The notes under the pieces are model-generated. The model was not told where the DNA came from. It searched no databases and was given only the letters and a program-made list of their open reading frames with translations. This document shows, one piece after another, positions 51,436 through 61,026 of a stretch of DNA of 64,000 nucleotides. Each line of letters begins with the position of its first letter. The stretch's first letter is position 1. The position numbers and the translations under genes were made by a program. Source of the DNA: Bradyrhizobium lablabi (GTDB lineage: Bacteria; Pseudomonadota; Alphaproteobacteria; Rhizobiales; Xanthobacteraceae); the NCBI RefSeq assembly GCF_018131005.1, contig NZ_JAFCJK010000009.1, positions 1-64,000 of the forward strand, written 5' to 3'.

Positions 51436-52230
51436 ATGCTTTATTCCGCCCTCATCAATGTCATGGTCAAGGCCGCGCGTCGGGCCGGCCGCAGCCTCAA
51501 GCGTGACCTCGGCGAGATCGAGCATCTCCAGGTGTCGCTGAAGGGACCGGCGAATTTCGTCTCGCTCGCCGACAAGCGCGCCGAGGAAATGCTCTACACC
51601 GACCTCGCCAAGGCCCGCCCCGGCTATGGGTTCATCGGCGAGGAAGGCGGCACCCGAGAAGGAAGCGACACGAGCCACACCTGGATCGTCGACCCGCTCG
51701 ACGGCACCACCAACTTCCTGCACGGCATCCCGCAATTTGCGATCTCGATCGGCTTGGCGCGCGAGGGCACCGTGATCGCAGGCGTGATCTACAACCCCGC
51801 CAATGACGAACTCTACATCGCCGAGCGCGGCAAGGGCGCCTTCCTCAACGACCAGCGGCTACGCGTCGCCGGCCGCCGCAAGCTCAACGAATGCGTCGTC
51901 GCCTGCGGCCTGCCGCATATCGGCCGCGGCAATCACGAACTGGCTCTGCAGGAGATGGCCGCGCTGCAGACCAAGGTCGCGGGCTTCCGCCGCTTCGGCG
52001 CCGCCTCCCTCGACCTCGCCTTCGTCGCCGCCGGCCGCCTCGACGGCTATTGGGAGCGCAACCTGCAGCCCTGGGACATCGCCGCAGGCCAGATCATGGT
52101 GCGCGAAGCGGGCGGCATGGTGTCGGGCATCGAGGGCAGCGACGATCCGCTGCAAACCGGCCATGTGGTGTGCGGCAACGAGTTCGTGCACGGCGAGCTG
52201 ATCAAGATTCTGAAGCCCCTCGGGCAGTAG
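51436..52230 (+). CDS. suhB: Inositol-1-monophosphatase family protein
   Basis: 264 residues. Lithium-sensitive phosphatase motifs: a metal Glu in GFIGEEGG, WIVDPLDGTTNFLHG (metal Asp pair) and the C-terminal ERNLQPWDIAAGQIMVREAG. Cleaves inositol phosphates and related sugar phosphates; in bacteria SuhB also joins rRNA transcription complexes. Starts 227 bp after the Sel1 gene, behind a repeat, so it is probably a separate unit. Confidence 0.93.
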   Translation: MLYSALINVMVKAARRAGRSLKRDLGEIEHLQVSLKGPANFVSLADKRAEEMLYTDLAKARPGYGFIGEEGGTREGSDTSHTWIVDPLDGTTNFLHGIPQFAISIGLAREGTVIAGVIYNPANDELYIAERGKGAFLNDQRLRVAGRRKLNECVVACGLPHIGRGNHELALQEMAALQTKVAGFRRFGAASLDLAFVAAGRLDGYWERNLQPWDIAAGQIMVREAGGMVSGIEGSDDPLQTGHVVCGNEFVHGELIKILKPLGQ

Positions 52231-52250
52231 CGCGGCCATTCGCTCTAGGC

Positions 52251-53369
52251 CTAATCATCATCATCCTCATCGCGAGATTCACCACCGAGGGTCAGGCCCT
52301 CGATGGTCGTAGCGCCATTCGCCTTGATCACCCGGCGGAGCGGGACCGAACTCTCGTTTCGCAACGCCTCCATCAGAGGTTCCGAATGGGTGACAATCCA
52401 GATGTCGGCACGGCGCGACGCCTTGGCGATCAGCCGCGCCAACGGTGCCAACAGCGATGGATGCAGGCTGGTCTCGGGTTCGTTCAGCGCGATGAACGGC
52501 GGCAGCCGATAGCCCATGAATACGGCCAACAGGCAGATGTATTTCAGCGTCCCATCGGATAGCTCGTGAGCCTTGAACGGACGCGGCATATCCGCCAGCC
52601 GCAGCTCAAACTCACACCAACCATTTCCCTCCCCTGCGCTGAGCTCCGCACCCGGGAATGCATCGTCGATCGCGTCCTGCAGGTCGGACGCATCTTGCCT
52701 GATCGTGTAGAGTGTCGCGAGAGCGGCAGCCAGATCGCTGCCATCGGCACTCAGAGAGGGTGTGGTGATCGCGAGACAAGGCTTGCGGATCGGCGACGCC
52801 GGATCGGTGCGGAAGTCGTGATAGAATCGCCAGCTCTGCATGGCGTTTCTGATCAGGTCGATCTCGGGACAAGTCTTGCCGTCGACGAAACTGGCAAGCG
52901 CGGTTTCCGACGGCAGGACCGCATCCTTGTGGTCGCTCCATGCACCGCTCTCGCCGCGGACGCTGACGAGCGAATTCGTCCGCTCCATCAGCAGAACTTT
53001 TCGCTTGCCGTTAGTCGCCTCGATGCTTTCGGACTTGATCATCGGCTCGCCGGAAAATGCCGCCTCGAGCGGACCCGGAAATCCGAGCTCGATGGAATAT
53101 CTGAAGTTGTCGAATCCGGTTGCCAATCGCAGCCGTCCATCCTCGCCGCGCTTGCGAATACCGGACCAGCAGACGGAGTTCAATCCGCCCTCGTCGGCTA
53201 TCGTACGCGTGATCCGGCCCGTCGCCGCGTCGCGCAGCAGCGACAGGGACTTGTATAGATTGGATTTGCCGACACCGTTCTCGCCGACGAACACGGACAG
53301 AGGCTGGATAGGCATGAAGAGCCGGCGAATCGAACGGTAGTTCGAGATCGAAATATCGGTCGGACGCAT
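52251..53369 (-). CDS. AAA/RecF-like ATPase (SMC-type, COG4637-like)
   Basis: 372 residues. Walker A VGENGVGKSNLYKSL (~residue 28), a coiled or lid part in the middle, the ABC-type signature HELSDGTLKYICLLAV, Walker B PFIALNEPETSLHPSLL and H-loop IWIVTHSEPLMEAL. This is a one-gene SMC/RecF-like ATPase, ending in a DEDDDD tail. No nuclease, TOPRIM or helicase partner lies beside it. Relatives occur both as housekeeping orphans and in defence islands; the role is unknown. It converges on suhB and is isolated from the RND genes by a 100-bp gap. Confidence 0.85.
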   Translation of the reverse strand: MRPTDISISNYRSIRRLFMPIQPLSVFVGENGVGKSNLYKSLSLLRDAATGRITRTIADEGGLNSVCWSGIRKRGEDGRLRLATGFDNFRYSIELGFPGPLEAAFSGEPMIKSESIEATNGKRKVLLMERTNSLVSVRGESGAWSDHKDAVLPSETALASFVDGKTCPEIDLIRNAMQSWRFYHDFRTDPASPIRKPCLAITTPSLSADGSDLAAALATLYTIRQDASDLQDAIDDAFPGAELSAGEGNGWCEFELRLADMPRPFKAHELSDGTLKYICLLAVFMGYRLPPFIALNEPETSLHPSLLAPLARLIAKASRRADIWIVTHSEPLMEALRNESSVPLRRVIKANGATTIEGLTLGGESRDEDDDD

Positions 53370-53465
53370 GCCTTGTTATGAATGCGCAGGTTGATTGCGC
53401 GCTCCCCGTTCAATCCAGAGGTGTAGTCTGGATTACCCATCGTGGGAAAGCAAGCCGGGAGCCCA

Positions 53466-56400
53466 TCAGCGGCCGCGACTTGCCGGCGTCGGCGGACCAA
53501 AGGCTTCGCTCTTCTCCGCGACCTTCTCCCGGTCCCCAGCCAGCACGCGCTGGACGCTGACGAAGAACACCGGTACCAGGAGCAGCGCGAGAATGACGAC
53601 GGCGATCATGCCGCCCATCACGCTGGTGCCGAGCGCCTGCTGGCTCGCGGCGCCGGCGCCGGTCGCGATCACCATCGGAAGCACGCCGCAGACGAAGGCG
53701 AGACCGGTCATCAGGATCGGACGGAAGCGCAGACTGCACGCCTCCACCGTCGCCTCGACCAGCGGCTTGCCCTGTGCGCGCAGGTCCTTGGCGAATTCGA
53801 TGATCAGGATAGCGTCCTTGGCCGCGAGGCCAATGATCGTGATCAGGCCGACCGTGAAATAGACGTCGTTCGGCAGGTCCCGCATCGTCGCGGCGACCAC
53901 GGCGCCGAGAATGCCGAGCGGCACCGTGAGCAGCACGGCGAGCGGAATAGTCCAGCTCTCGTAGAGCGCGGCGAGCAGAAGGAACACGACCAGCACCGAC
54001 AGCGCCAGCAGGAACGGCGCCTGCGAGCCCGACAGCTTTTCCTGCAGCGACTGGCCGGTCCACTCATAACCGAACCCGCGCGGCAGCTTGTCGGCGAGCC
54101 GCTCCATCTCGGCGATCGCATCGCCCGAGGTGAAGCCGGGCCTCGCCTCGCCCGAGATGCGCACCGCCGGATAGTAATTGAAGCCCGCAATTTGCGTCGG
54201 CCCTTTCGACCACTCGATGGTGGCGAAGGCCGAAAACGGTACCAACTGCCCGCGGCTGTTCTTGACGTTGTAGTTCAGGATGTCGTCCGCGTTCATGCGG
54301 CTCGTGCTGTCAGCCTGCACGATGACGCGCTGCATGCGGCCGCGATTCGGGAAGTCGTTGATGTAGTTCGAGCCGAGGTTGGTCGAGATCGTGTTGTTGA
54401 TGTCCTCGAAGGTGACGCCGAACGCGCCCGCCTTCTCGCGGTCGATCATCAGATTGACCTGTGGCGCCGGCGGCAGGCCTTCGACATAGACTTTCTGCAG
54501 CACAGGACTCGCATTGGCCTCGGCGACCAGTTGCTCCGATGCGGCAATCAGGGCCGGATAGCCCTTCTGGCCGCGGTCCTGGAGGCGGAACGAGAAGCCC
54601 GAGGAGTTACCGAGGTTGTCGATCGGCGGCGGCTGAAGCGCCGAAATCCTGGCGTCGCGGACCGACGACAGGTCGCGGTTGATGTCGGCGACGATCGCGG
54701 CCGCGGAATCCTTCGGGCCGCGCTCCGACCAGTCCTTGAGGGTAATGAAGGCCTGCGCCGTGTTCATGCCCTGGCCGAGGAAGCTGAAGCCGGTGAGGAA
54801 CGTCACGTTCTCGATTCCGGCCCGCTCCATCAGGTATTTTTCGACCTTCTCGACCGCGGCTTCGGTTCGCGCATAGGAGGATTCGGACGGCGTCTGCACG
54901 TCGGTCGTGATAAAGCCCTGATCGTCCACGGGAAGGAAGCCGCCGGGCAGGCGCACAAAGCCGAACGCAACGCCGATGAAGAGCGCGGCATAAATCAACA
55001 TCAGCCGTCCGGTCCGCTTCAGCGAGGTCTGCACCGTGCGCGTATAGCCGGCGCGGCCAGAGTCGAGCACGCGGTTGAACCAGCCGAACAGGCCCTTGCG
55101 CGCATGGCCGTGCCCTTTCTGCACCGGCTTGAGCAGTGTCGCGCACAGTGCGGGCGTCAGCGACAGCGCGAGTAGCGCCGAGAACCCGATCGCCGCGACC
55201 ATGGTTACCGAGAACTGGCGGTAGATGATGCCGACCGAGCCCGGGAAGAACGCCATCGGCACGAACACCGCCATCAGCACCAGCGTGATGCCGATGATCG
55301 CGCCCGTGATCTGCGACATCGCCTTCTTGGTCGCCTCCTTCGGCGGCAGGCCCTCTTCGGCCATGATGCGCTCGACGTTTTCGACCACGACGATGGCGTC
55401 GTCGACGAGGATGCCGACCGCGAGCACCATGCCGAACATGGTCAGCATGTTGATGGAGAAGCCCGCGATCATCAGCGTGGCGCAAGCGCCGAGCAGCGCG
55501 ACGGGCACGACGATGGTCGGGATGATGGTGTAGCGGATGTTCTGAAGAAACAGGAACATCACGATGAAGACCAGCACCACCGCCTCGACCAGCGTCATCA
55601 GCACCTTCTCGATCGAGGCCTCCACCACCGGCGTGATGTTGTAGGGGATCTCGTAGGTGATGTTGGCCGGGAAGAAGCGCGACAGCTCCTTCATCTTGGC
55701 CTCGACCGCGCTTGCGGTCGCGAGCGCATTGCCCTTCGGCGACAGCAGCACCGAGAGGCCGGCGGTCGGCTTGCCGTTGAGGCGGGTGTTGAACTGGTAG
55801 CTCAGACCGCCGACCTCGATCCGAGCGACGTCGCGCAGCCGCACCGTCGAGCCGTCCGGGTTGGCGCGCAGGATGATCGCGCCGAACTCGTCGGGCGAGG
55901 AGAGCTGGCCCTTCACCAGCACCTGCGCAGAAATTTTCTGCGTGTCCGTGCTCGGCTCCGCGCCGATGCTGCCCGAGGCGACCTGGGCATTCTGCGCCGT
56001 GATCGCCTTGTTGACGTCATCGGCCGAAAGGCCATAGCCGACGAGCTTGGCCGGGTCGATCCAGATACGAAGCGAGCGTTCGGTCGAATAGAGCGTGGCG
56101 CGGCCGACGCCGGGAATACGGCGGACCTCGCCCAGCACGTTGCGGATCATGAAGTCGCCGAGACCGACCTCATCGAGGCTGCCGTCGGTCGAATTCAGCG
56201 TGATGATCTGCAGCACGGCAGAGGAGGCTTCCTCGACCAGGATACCTTGCTGGATCACGGCGCGCGGCAGCCGCGCCTCGACGCGCTTGAGGCGGTTCTG
56301 CACTTCCACCGAGGCTGCGCCGGTGTCGGTGCCCGGCTTGAAGTTGGCGATGATCTCGACCTGGCCGAGCGAGTCGCTGGTCGATTCGAAATTCAGGATG

Positions 56401-56621
56401 TTGGCGGCGCCGTTCAGCTCCTCCTCGATCAACCGCGTGACGCTGTTGTAGAGGTTTTGCGGCGACGCGCCTGGATAGCTGGTCGAGATCGAGATCGAGG
56501 GCGGCGCGATGATCGGATATTGCGCGACCGCCAGCAGTGGAATCGAGATCGCACCGATAAGGCAGATAAACAGCGCAACGACCCAGGCGAAGATCGGCCT
56601 GTCGATGAAGAAGCTGGGCAT
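53466..56621 (-). CDS. RND multidrug efflux pump, AcrB/MexB (HAE1) type
   Basis: 1051 residues, full length for the family. N-terminal FFIDRPIFAWVVALFICLIG and 12 membrane segments in two halves with large periplasmic loops. Proton-relay residues are seen in GILVDDAIVVVENVERIMAE (Asp pair in TM4) and GLAAKDAILIIEFAKDLRAQ (Lys in TM10). It pumps amphiphilic drugs from membrane or periplasm by proton exchange as a trimer with the membrane-fusion protein encoded 6 bp upstream. No outer-membrane TolC-like gene or local regulator is present, so it must recruit an unlinked channel. Confidence 0.95.
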   Translation of the reverse strand: MPSFFIDRPIFAWVVALFICLIGAISIPLLAVAQYPIIAPPSISISTSYPGASPQNLYNSVTRLIEEELNGAANILNFESTSDSLGQVEIIANFKPGTDTGAASVEVQNRLKRVEARLPRAVIQQGILVEEASSAVLQIITLNSTDGSLDEVGLGDFMIRNVLGEVRRIPGVGRATLYSTERSLRIWIDPAKLVGYGLSADDVNKAITAQNAQVASGSIGAEPSTDTQKISAQVLVKGQLSSPDEFGAIILRANPDGSTVRLRDVARIEVGGLSYQFNTRLNGKPTAGLSVLLSPKGNALATASAVEAKMKELSRFFPANITYEIPYNITPVVEASIEKVLMTLVEAVVLVFIVMFLFLQNIRYTIIPTIVVPVALLGACATLMIAGFSINMLTMFGMVLAVGILVDDAIVVVENVERIMAEEGLPPKEATKKAMSQITGAIIGITLVLMAVFVPMAFFPGSVGIIYRQFSVTMVAAIGFSALLALSLTPALCATLLKPVQKGHGHARKGLFGWFNRVLDSGRAGYTRTVQTSLKRTGRLMLIYAALFIGVAFGFVRLPGGFLPVDDQGFITTDVQTPSESSYARTEAAVEKVEKYLMERAGIENVTFLTGFSFLGQGMNTAQAFITLKDWSERGPKDSAAAIVADINRDLSSVRDARISALQPPPIDNLGNSSGFSFRLQDRGQKGYPALIAASEQLVAEANASPVLQKVYVEGLPPAPQVNLMIDREKAGAFGVTFEDINNTISTNLGSNYINDFPNRGRMQRVIVQADSTSRMNADDILNYNVKNSRGQLVPFSAFATIEWSKGPTQIAGFNYYPAVRISGEARPGFTSGDAIAEMERLADKLPRGFGYEWTGQSLQEKLSGSQAPFLLALSVLVVFLLLAALYESWTIPLAVLLTVPLGILGAVVAATMRDLPNDVYFTVGLITIIGLAAKDAILIIEFAKDLRAQGKPLVEATVEACSLRFRPILMTGLAFVCGVLPMVIATGAGAASQQALGTSVMGGMIAVVILALLLVPVFFVSVQRVLAGDREKVAEKSEAFGPPTPASRGR

Positions 56622-56627
56622 GTCGGA

Positions 56628-57830
56628 TCACCGCACCGCGTGCGCGGTTTGCGAATCCGTCGTTGCGGCGGCTGCGTCGATTTCGCGCCAGGCCTGCGGC
56701 CTCACCTTGTCGCCGGCCGCAAACTTCTGAAAGCCCTCGACCACGACGCGGTCGCCGGCCTTCAGACCCTCGGTGACGAACCACTGGCCGCCTTGCAGCG
56801 AGCCGGTGCGTACCGGCTGCACCGCGACGAGATTGTCCTGCTTGACGACGAACACTTCGCTGCCGCCGCCGCCATTGCGCTGGATCGCCTGCTGCGGCAC
56901 GGCGATGGCGTCGGTATCGATGCCCTGCTCGATTTGCACGCGCACATACATACCCGGCAGCAGGATGCGATCGGGATTTGGGAACTCGCCGCGCAACGTC
57001 ACCTGCCCGGTATAGGCGTCGACCTTGGCGTCGGAGAACAACAGCTTGCCGGGCAGCGGATAGAGCGAGCCGTCGTCGAGCACGAGACGGACCTTCAGCG
57101 CATCGGGCGCGATGCGGTCGAGATCGCCGCTCTCGAAGGCGCGACGGAGCTGGTTCATTTCGGTGACCGACTGCTGGAAGTCGGCATAGATCGGATCGAG
57201 TTGCTGGATGGTCGCGAGGTTCGCGGTGTCGTTCTGCACCACCAGCGCCCCCTCGCTGACCAACGCCGCGCCGACAATGCCGTCGATCGGCGCACGAATG
57301 GTGGCATAGTCGAGATTGAGCTTCGCGCGCGCAACTTCGGCCTCGCGGCCCTGCACGTCGGCTTCGGCCTGCTTCAGCGCGGCGATCGCCTTCTCGTTCT
57401 CGGCTTCCGGCGCGGCGCGCTGGCTGGTCAACGTCGCGATGCGCCGTGCCTGCAGTGAAGCCTGTTCGAGCACGGCCTTGGCGCGCGCCAGTGCCGCCTC
57501 GGTGGACTGCAACTCCACTTCAAACGGGCGTGGATCAATCTGATACAGCGGATCGCCGGCCTTCACCTCGCTACCCTGGTGGAACATGCGGTTGACGATG
57601 ATGCCGGAGACGCGCGGGCGCACGTCGGCGACTCGCGTCGGCGCGATGCGGCCCGGCAACTCGCGCAGCACCGCACGGGCCTGCGGTTTCACGGTGACAA
57701 TGCTGACCTCGGGCTGGGACGTCTGCGCGGCAGCAGTTGCCGTGTTCGGTTCATCGCAGCCCGCAAGCAATGGCGATATTGCGGCCAGCACCAATGCAAT
57801 GCATGCCGATCGCGTGCGAAGTCCAGACAT
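56628..57830 (-). CDS. RND efflux periplasmic adaptor (AcrA/MexA type lipoprotein)
   Basis: 400 residues from ATG 57830. Lipoprotein signal ending ISPLLAGC (Cys ~residue 24). Barrel-sandwich halves around VRPRVSGIIVNRMFHQGSEV and LDYATIRAPIDGIVGAALVS with an alpha-hairpin between (LASLQARR-like coiled coil with RIATLTSQRAAPEAENEKAI), beta-barrel DRILLPGMYVRVQIEQGI and a membrane-proximal end. Upstream of the pump gene with a 6-bp gap, clearly one operon. Confidence 0.94.
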   Translation of the reverse strand: MSGLRTRSACIALVLAAISPLLAGCDEPNTATAAAQTSQPEVSIVTVKPQARAVLRELPGRIAPTRVADVRPRVSGIIVNRMFHQGSEVKAGDPLYQIDPRPFEVELQSTEAALARAKAVLEQASLQARRIATLTSQRAAPEAENEKAIAALKQAEADVQGREAEVARAKLNLDYATIRAPIDGIVGAALVSEGALVVQNDTANLATIQQLDPIYADFQQSVTEMNQLRRAFESGDLDRIAPDALKVRLVLDDGSLYPLPGKLLFSDAKVDAYTGQVTLRGEFPNPDRILLPGMYVRVQIEQGIDTDAIAVPQQAIQRNGGGGSEVFVVKQDNLVAVQPVRTGSLQGGQWFVTEGLKAGDRVVVEGFQKFAAGDKVRPQAWREIDAAAATTDSQTAHAVR

Positions 57831-58351
57831 CGAAAGGGTCGCCCCGAGTTGGTGTGAACAAAAAGTCTGCCGCGCAACGACTCGCAGCAGGTACAGTGAA
57901 AATAAAATCTGCTTGCTGCGACGCAATGCGTTTCGCGGCGGCTCATTGTCACACAAGCCTATCACACTGAATCTTCGGAAACTTTTTGGGACTCACCGGA
58001 TTGTGAGCGGGTTCCATCGGAGGTCGTGGGAATGAATTAAGGAATGCGTGCGCGGGAACGCACGATTTGCGTCCGCACAACCGGGACGGGTAAGAATGTG
58101 CGCAATATGCCCGTCCGATTTCGGTAACCACACGCTCGCCCCGGTCGATCACCGCCTCGGTTCGAGCCAACTGGCTACCCCGCCTGCGATCAGAACCGAG
58201 GAAATCAGCGCGCTCAGCGTGGCCAGAAGGACCGGTCATTGGGAGGCCCGATTTTGAGCTTCGGGGTGTACTTTGGTGGGCGGGACTGGCTTTCCTGACT
58301 TTCCTCCCTCTACCGCTGTGCCATATTGCCTGCCGATGCGCCGCTTTGCGA
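57831..58351. other. Divergent intergenic region (RND operon / MotA-like gene)
   Basis: No supported gene. This ~520-base region must contain the promoters of both divergent units. The first ~130 bases upstream of the adaptor gene are relatively AT-rich (GTGAAAATAAAATCTGC). I see no clear operator palindrome and no regulator gene. Confidence 0.45.
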
Positions 58352-59356
58352 ATGGATGACCCGGCAATGCCCTCCTCCCGCTCCGACATGGAGATCGAAC
58401 TCAGCAAGCTGTCCTCGCCCCGGATCTTCCTGGTGCGGATGCTGGTATTCCTGGTGCTCTGCGGCCTGGTCGGGGTCGTGCTCTACAAGCAGATCATCGT
58501 CGCCTTCTTCGCCAATCCCGGCCTGAACGCCCTGATCGGGGCGGTGCTCCTGATTGGCATCATTCTGGCGTTCCGGCAGGTGATTCGGCTCTACCCGGAA
58601 GTGGCCTGGGTCAATAATTTCCGCATCGCCGATCCCGGCCTTGCGATCGACCGCCGTCCCACCCTGCTGGCGCCGATGGCCGCGATCCTCGGCGGCGAGC
58701 GCTCTGGCCGGATGACCATCTCACAGCAGACCATGCGGCATCTGCTCGATTCGATCGCGACCCGCCTCGACGAGGCTCGCGACATCTCGCGCTATATGAC
58801 CGGCCTGCTCGTCTTCCTCGGCCTGCTCGGCACCTTCTGGGGCCTGATCGAGACGGTCGGCTCGGTCGGCAAGGTGATCGACGGGCTGAAGGTCGGCGGC
58901 GACGCCGGCGCCCTGTTCGACACGCTGAAGGAGGGCCTTGCCGCCCCGCTCGGCGGCATGGGCATTTCGTTCTCGTCCTCGCTGTTCGGCCTCGCCGGCT
59001 CGCTGATCCTCGGCTTCCTCGATCTGCAGTCGAGCCAGGCCCAGAACCGCTTCTACACCGACCTCGAGGACTGGCTCGCAACCACCGTGCGCGGCATTTC
59101 CGGCGACGGTGTCGGCACGGGCGGCGGCGACATGCAGGGCGCCATCGACCGGCTGCGCAGCGCGCTGGAAGATGGCGGCGGCGGCCGCGGCACCACCGCT
59201 GCGATGGCCAATCTGGCCGAAGCGATCCAAGGACTGGTCGCGCATATGCGCACCGAGCAGCAGATGATCCGCGAATGGGCCGACGGCCAGGGCGAGCAGA
59301 ACCGCGAGATCAAGCGGCTGCTCGAGCGCCTCGCGCGCCAGCCCGAGAAGAGCTAG
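58352..59356 (+). CDS. MotA/TolQ/ExbB proton channel family protein
   Basis: ~334 residues; the start is uncertain (ATG 58352, 58367 or 58388; none has a good ribosome-binding site). Membrane segments at ~30-52 and ~60-80, a cytoplasmic part, then two further segments (YMTGLLVFLGLLGTFWGLIE and GMGISFSSSLFGLAGSLILG) with the conserved GTFWGLIETV and G-S-S/A pattern of MotA/TolQ stators. A cytoplasmic C-terminal tail follows. With the next gene (16-bp gap) it forms a proton-driven stator-like pair that probably connects inner membrane and peptidoglycan. Not part of a flagellar or Tol locus. Confidence 0.85.
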   Translation: MDDPAMPSSRSDMEIELSKLSSPRIFLVRMLVFLVLCGLVGVVLYKQIIVAFFANPGLNALIGAVLLIGIILAFRQVIRLYPEVAWVNNFRIADPGLAIDRRPTLLAPMAAILGGERSGRMTISQQTMRHLLDSIATRLDEARDISRYMTGLLVFLGLLGTFWGLIETVGSVGKVIDGLKVGGDAGALFDTLKEGLAAPLGGMGISFSSSLFGLAGSLILGFLDLQSSQAQNRFYTDLEDWLATTVRGISGDGVGTGGGDMQGAIDRLRSALEDGGGGRGTTAAMANLAEAIQGLVAHMRTEQQMIREWADGQGEQNREIKRLLERLARQPEKS

Positions 59357-59371
59357 GCAAGGAGCAAGCCC

Positions 59372-60400
59372 ATGGCCCTCGCCCGCGCGCGCCGCAGCGA
59401 ATCCGCTTTCAACTACTGGCCCGGCTTCGTCGACGCGCTGTCGACGCTGGTGCTGTCGATCGTGTTCCTGCTCTCGGTGTTCCTGGTCGTGCAATTCTTC
59501 CTGTCGCAGGAGGTGAGTGGCAAGGACAAGGCGCTGGAGCAGCTCAACGCCAAGATTGCGCAGCTCAACGATCTGTTGTCGCTGGAGAAGCTCGCCAAGC
59601 TGTCGATCGACGATCAGGTCGCGCAACTGCGTGCGGGCCTCGCTTCCGCCGAGGGCGAACGCGACCGCATCAAGGGGCTCTATGAGGGGCTCGCCAACGC
59701 CGGCAGCGACGCGCAGGGCCGCGCCAATGAACTCGGCAAGGCGCTCGAGTCCGAGAAAGCCGTCTCGACGCGCGCGCTCGCGCAGATCGAGGTGCTGAAT
59801 CAGCAGATCAGCGCGCTGCGCCGTCAGCTCGCGGCGCTCGAAGAAGCGCTCGACGCTTCCGAAAAGCGCGACAAGGAATCGCAAGGGCGGATCGCCGATC
59901 TCGGCCAGCGGCTGAACGTCGCGCTGGCGCAGCGCGTGCAGGAGCTGTCGAAATACCGCTCGGAATTCTTCGGTCGGCTGCGCGCGATCCTCGGCAACCG
60001 CCCGGACATCCGCATCGTCGGCGACCGTTTCGTGTTCCAGTCCGAAGTGTTCTTCGACACCGGCCAGGCCACGCTCCTGCCCGAGGGCAAGACCGAGCTC
60101 GAGACGGTGGCAGGCGCGCTCGTCGATCTCGACAAGCAGATCCCGAGCGAGATTGCCTGGGTGCTGCGCGTGGACGGCCACACCGACATGCGGCCGATCA
60201 ACAGCCCGCTGTTCAAGTCGAACTGGGAATTGTCGTCGGCGCGCGCGATCTCGGTGGTGCAGTATCTGGTTTCGCTCGGCGTCCCCGCGCAGCGCCTGGT
60301 CGCCGCCGGTTTCGCCGAATTCCAGCCGCTGGACGCCGCGCAGACCGAGGAAGCCTACAAGCGCAACCGCCGCATCGAGCTGAAGCTGACGGAACGCTGA
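59372..60400 (+). CDS. MotB/OmpA-like peptidoglycan-binding stator partner
   Basis: 342 residues. One N-terminal membrane helix (WPGFVDALSTLVLSIVFLLS, residues ~16-35) with an Asp at the MotB proton-binding position. A long periplasmic coiled coil (~50-200, LEQLNAKIAQLNDLLSLEKL, LNQQISALRRQLAALEEALD) leads to a C-terminal OmpA domain (FFDTGQATLLPEGKTELETV, RVDGHTDMRPINSPLF, NWELSSARAISVVQYL, RNRRIELKL). The order matches MotB-like proteins that anchor a stator to peptidoglycan; the ~150-residue coiled coil is longer than in MotB. Confidence 0.87.
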   Translation: MALARARRSESAFNYWPGFVDALSTLVLSIVFLLSVFLVVQFFLSQEVSGKDKALEQLNAKIAQLNDLLSLEKLAKLSIDDQVAQLRAGLASAEGERDRIKGLYEGLANAGSDAQGRANELGKALESEKAVSTRALAQIEVLNQQISALRRQLAALEEALDASEKRDKESQGRIADLGQRLNVALAQRVQELSKYRSEFFGRLRAILGNRPDIRIVGDRFVFQSEVFFDTGQATLLPEGKTELETVAGALVDLDKQIPSEIAWVLRVDGHTDMRPINSPLFKSNWELSSARAISVVQYLVSLGVPAQRLVAAGFAEFQPLDAAQTEEAYKRNRRIELKLTER

Positions 60401-60850
60401 GTGACTGGTGACTTCGAGCTTCGCCCCTATCGCACGGCCGACGAGGACGCGGCGATCGAACTATGGCGTCAGACCTGGCAGCAGGCCTACCCCTCGATCG
60501 ATTTCCATGCGCGCGTGGCGTGGTGGCGCGAGCGCTGGCGGAGCGAGCTGGTGCCGAACGCCGAGATCATCGTCGGCGAGCAGGCCGGCGCGCTGATAGG
60601 CTTCGTGACCATCGACAAGACCGGCTACCTCGACCAGCTCGTGGTTGCTCCGGCGCATTGGGGCTCGCCGCTTGCGCGCGCGCTCGTCGACGAAGCCAAG
60701 CGCCTGTCGCCCGCTGGCATCACGCTGCTCGTCAACAAGGACAACGCCCGCGCCATCCGCTTCTACGAGCGCAACGGCTTTGAGCATGCGGGCAACGACG
60801 TCAATCCGACTTCGGGCCGACCGGTGCTGAAGATGGCGTGGACGCCGTGA
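60401..60850 (+). CDS. GNAT family N-acetyltransferase
   Basis: 149 residues starting at GTG 60401, directly after the TGA of the OmpA-like gene, so re-initiation is likely. GNAT pattern: FELRPYRTADEDAAIELWRQ, GALIGFVTIDKTGYLDQLVV, APAHWGSPLARALVDEAKRL (acetyl-CoA loop, variant of Q/RxxGxG/A), NKDNARAIRFYERNGFEHAG. The acceptor substrate is unknown. Confidence 0.88.
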   Translation: MTGDFELRPYRTADEDAAIELWRQTWQQAYPSIDFHARVAWWRERWRSELVPNAEIIVGEQAGALIGFVTIDKTGYLDQLVVAPAHWGSPLARALVDEAKRLSPAGITLLVNKDNARAIRFYERNGFEHAGNDVNPTSGRPVLKMAWTP

Positions 60851-60968
60851 AGCTGGTTGCGCGGCGGGAGCCGGTGCTCGATGGCCGGTTCGGGTCCAAA
60901 CGCACCCTGCTGGGCTTTAGTACAACTTCATCCATAATCCTCGGATTGTTGATGCAATCTGTTGAGAA

Positions 60969-60993
60969 GGCCGCCGGCATTTGTCCGGCGGCC
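60969..60993. terminator. Strong hairpin behind the GNAT gene
   Basis: GGCCGCCGG-CATTTGT-CCGGCGGCC, a perfect 9-bp GC stem 118 bp after the GNAT stop and 34 bp before the convergent gene's stop. No T-run follows, so termination efficiency is uncertain; it sits where two convergent units meet. Confidence 0.45.
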
Positions 60994-61026
60994 TCCGCGC
61001 TTAACGAGATCGCTGGCGGCACCCCG

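Noticed and set aside
52251..53369. Gabija or OLD-type defence ATPase
   Set aside because: No TOPRIM domain in the protein and no UvrD-like helicase partner beside it.
53442..55175. A 577-codon plus-strand open frame
   Set aside because: Antisense of the RND pump gene; a by-product of high GC content.
58352..60400. Zorya-type anti-phage system (ZorA/ZorB)
   Set aside because: The pair has stator features, but no helicase/nuclease ZorC-ZorE-like genes are adjacent.
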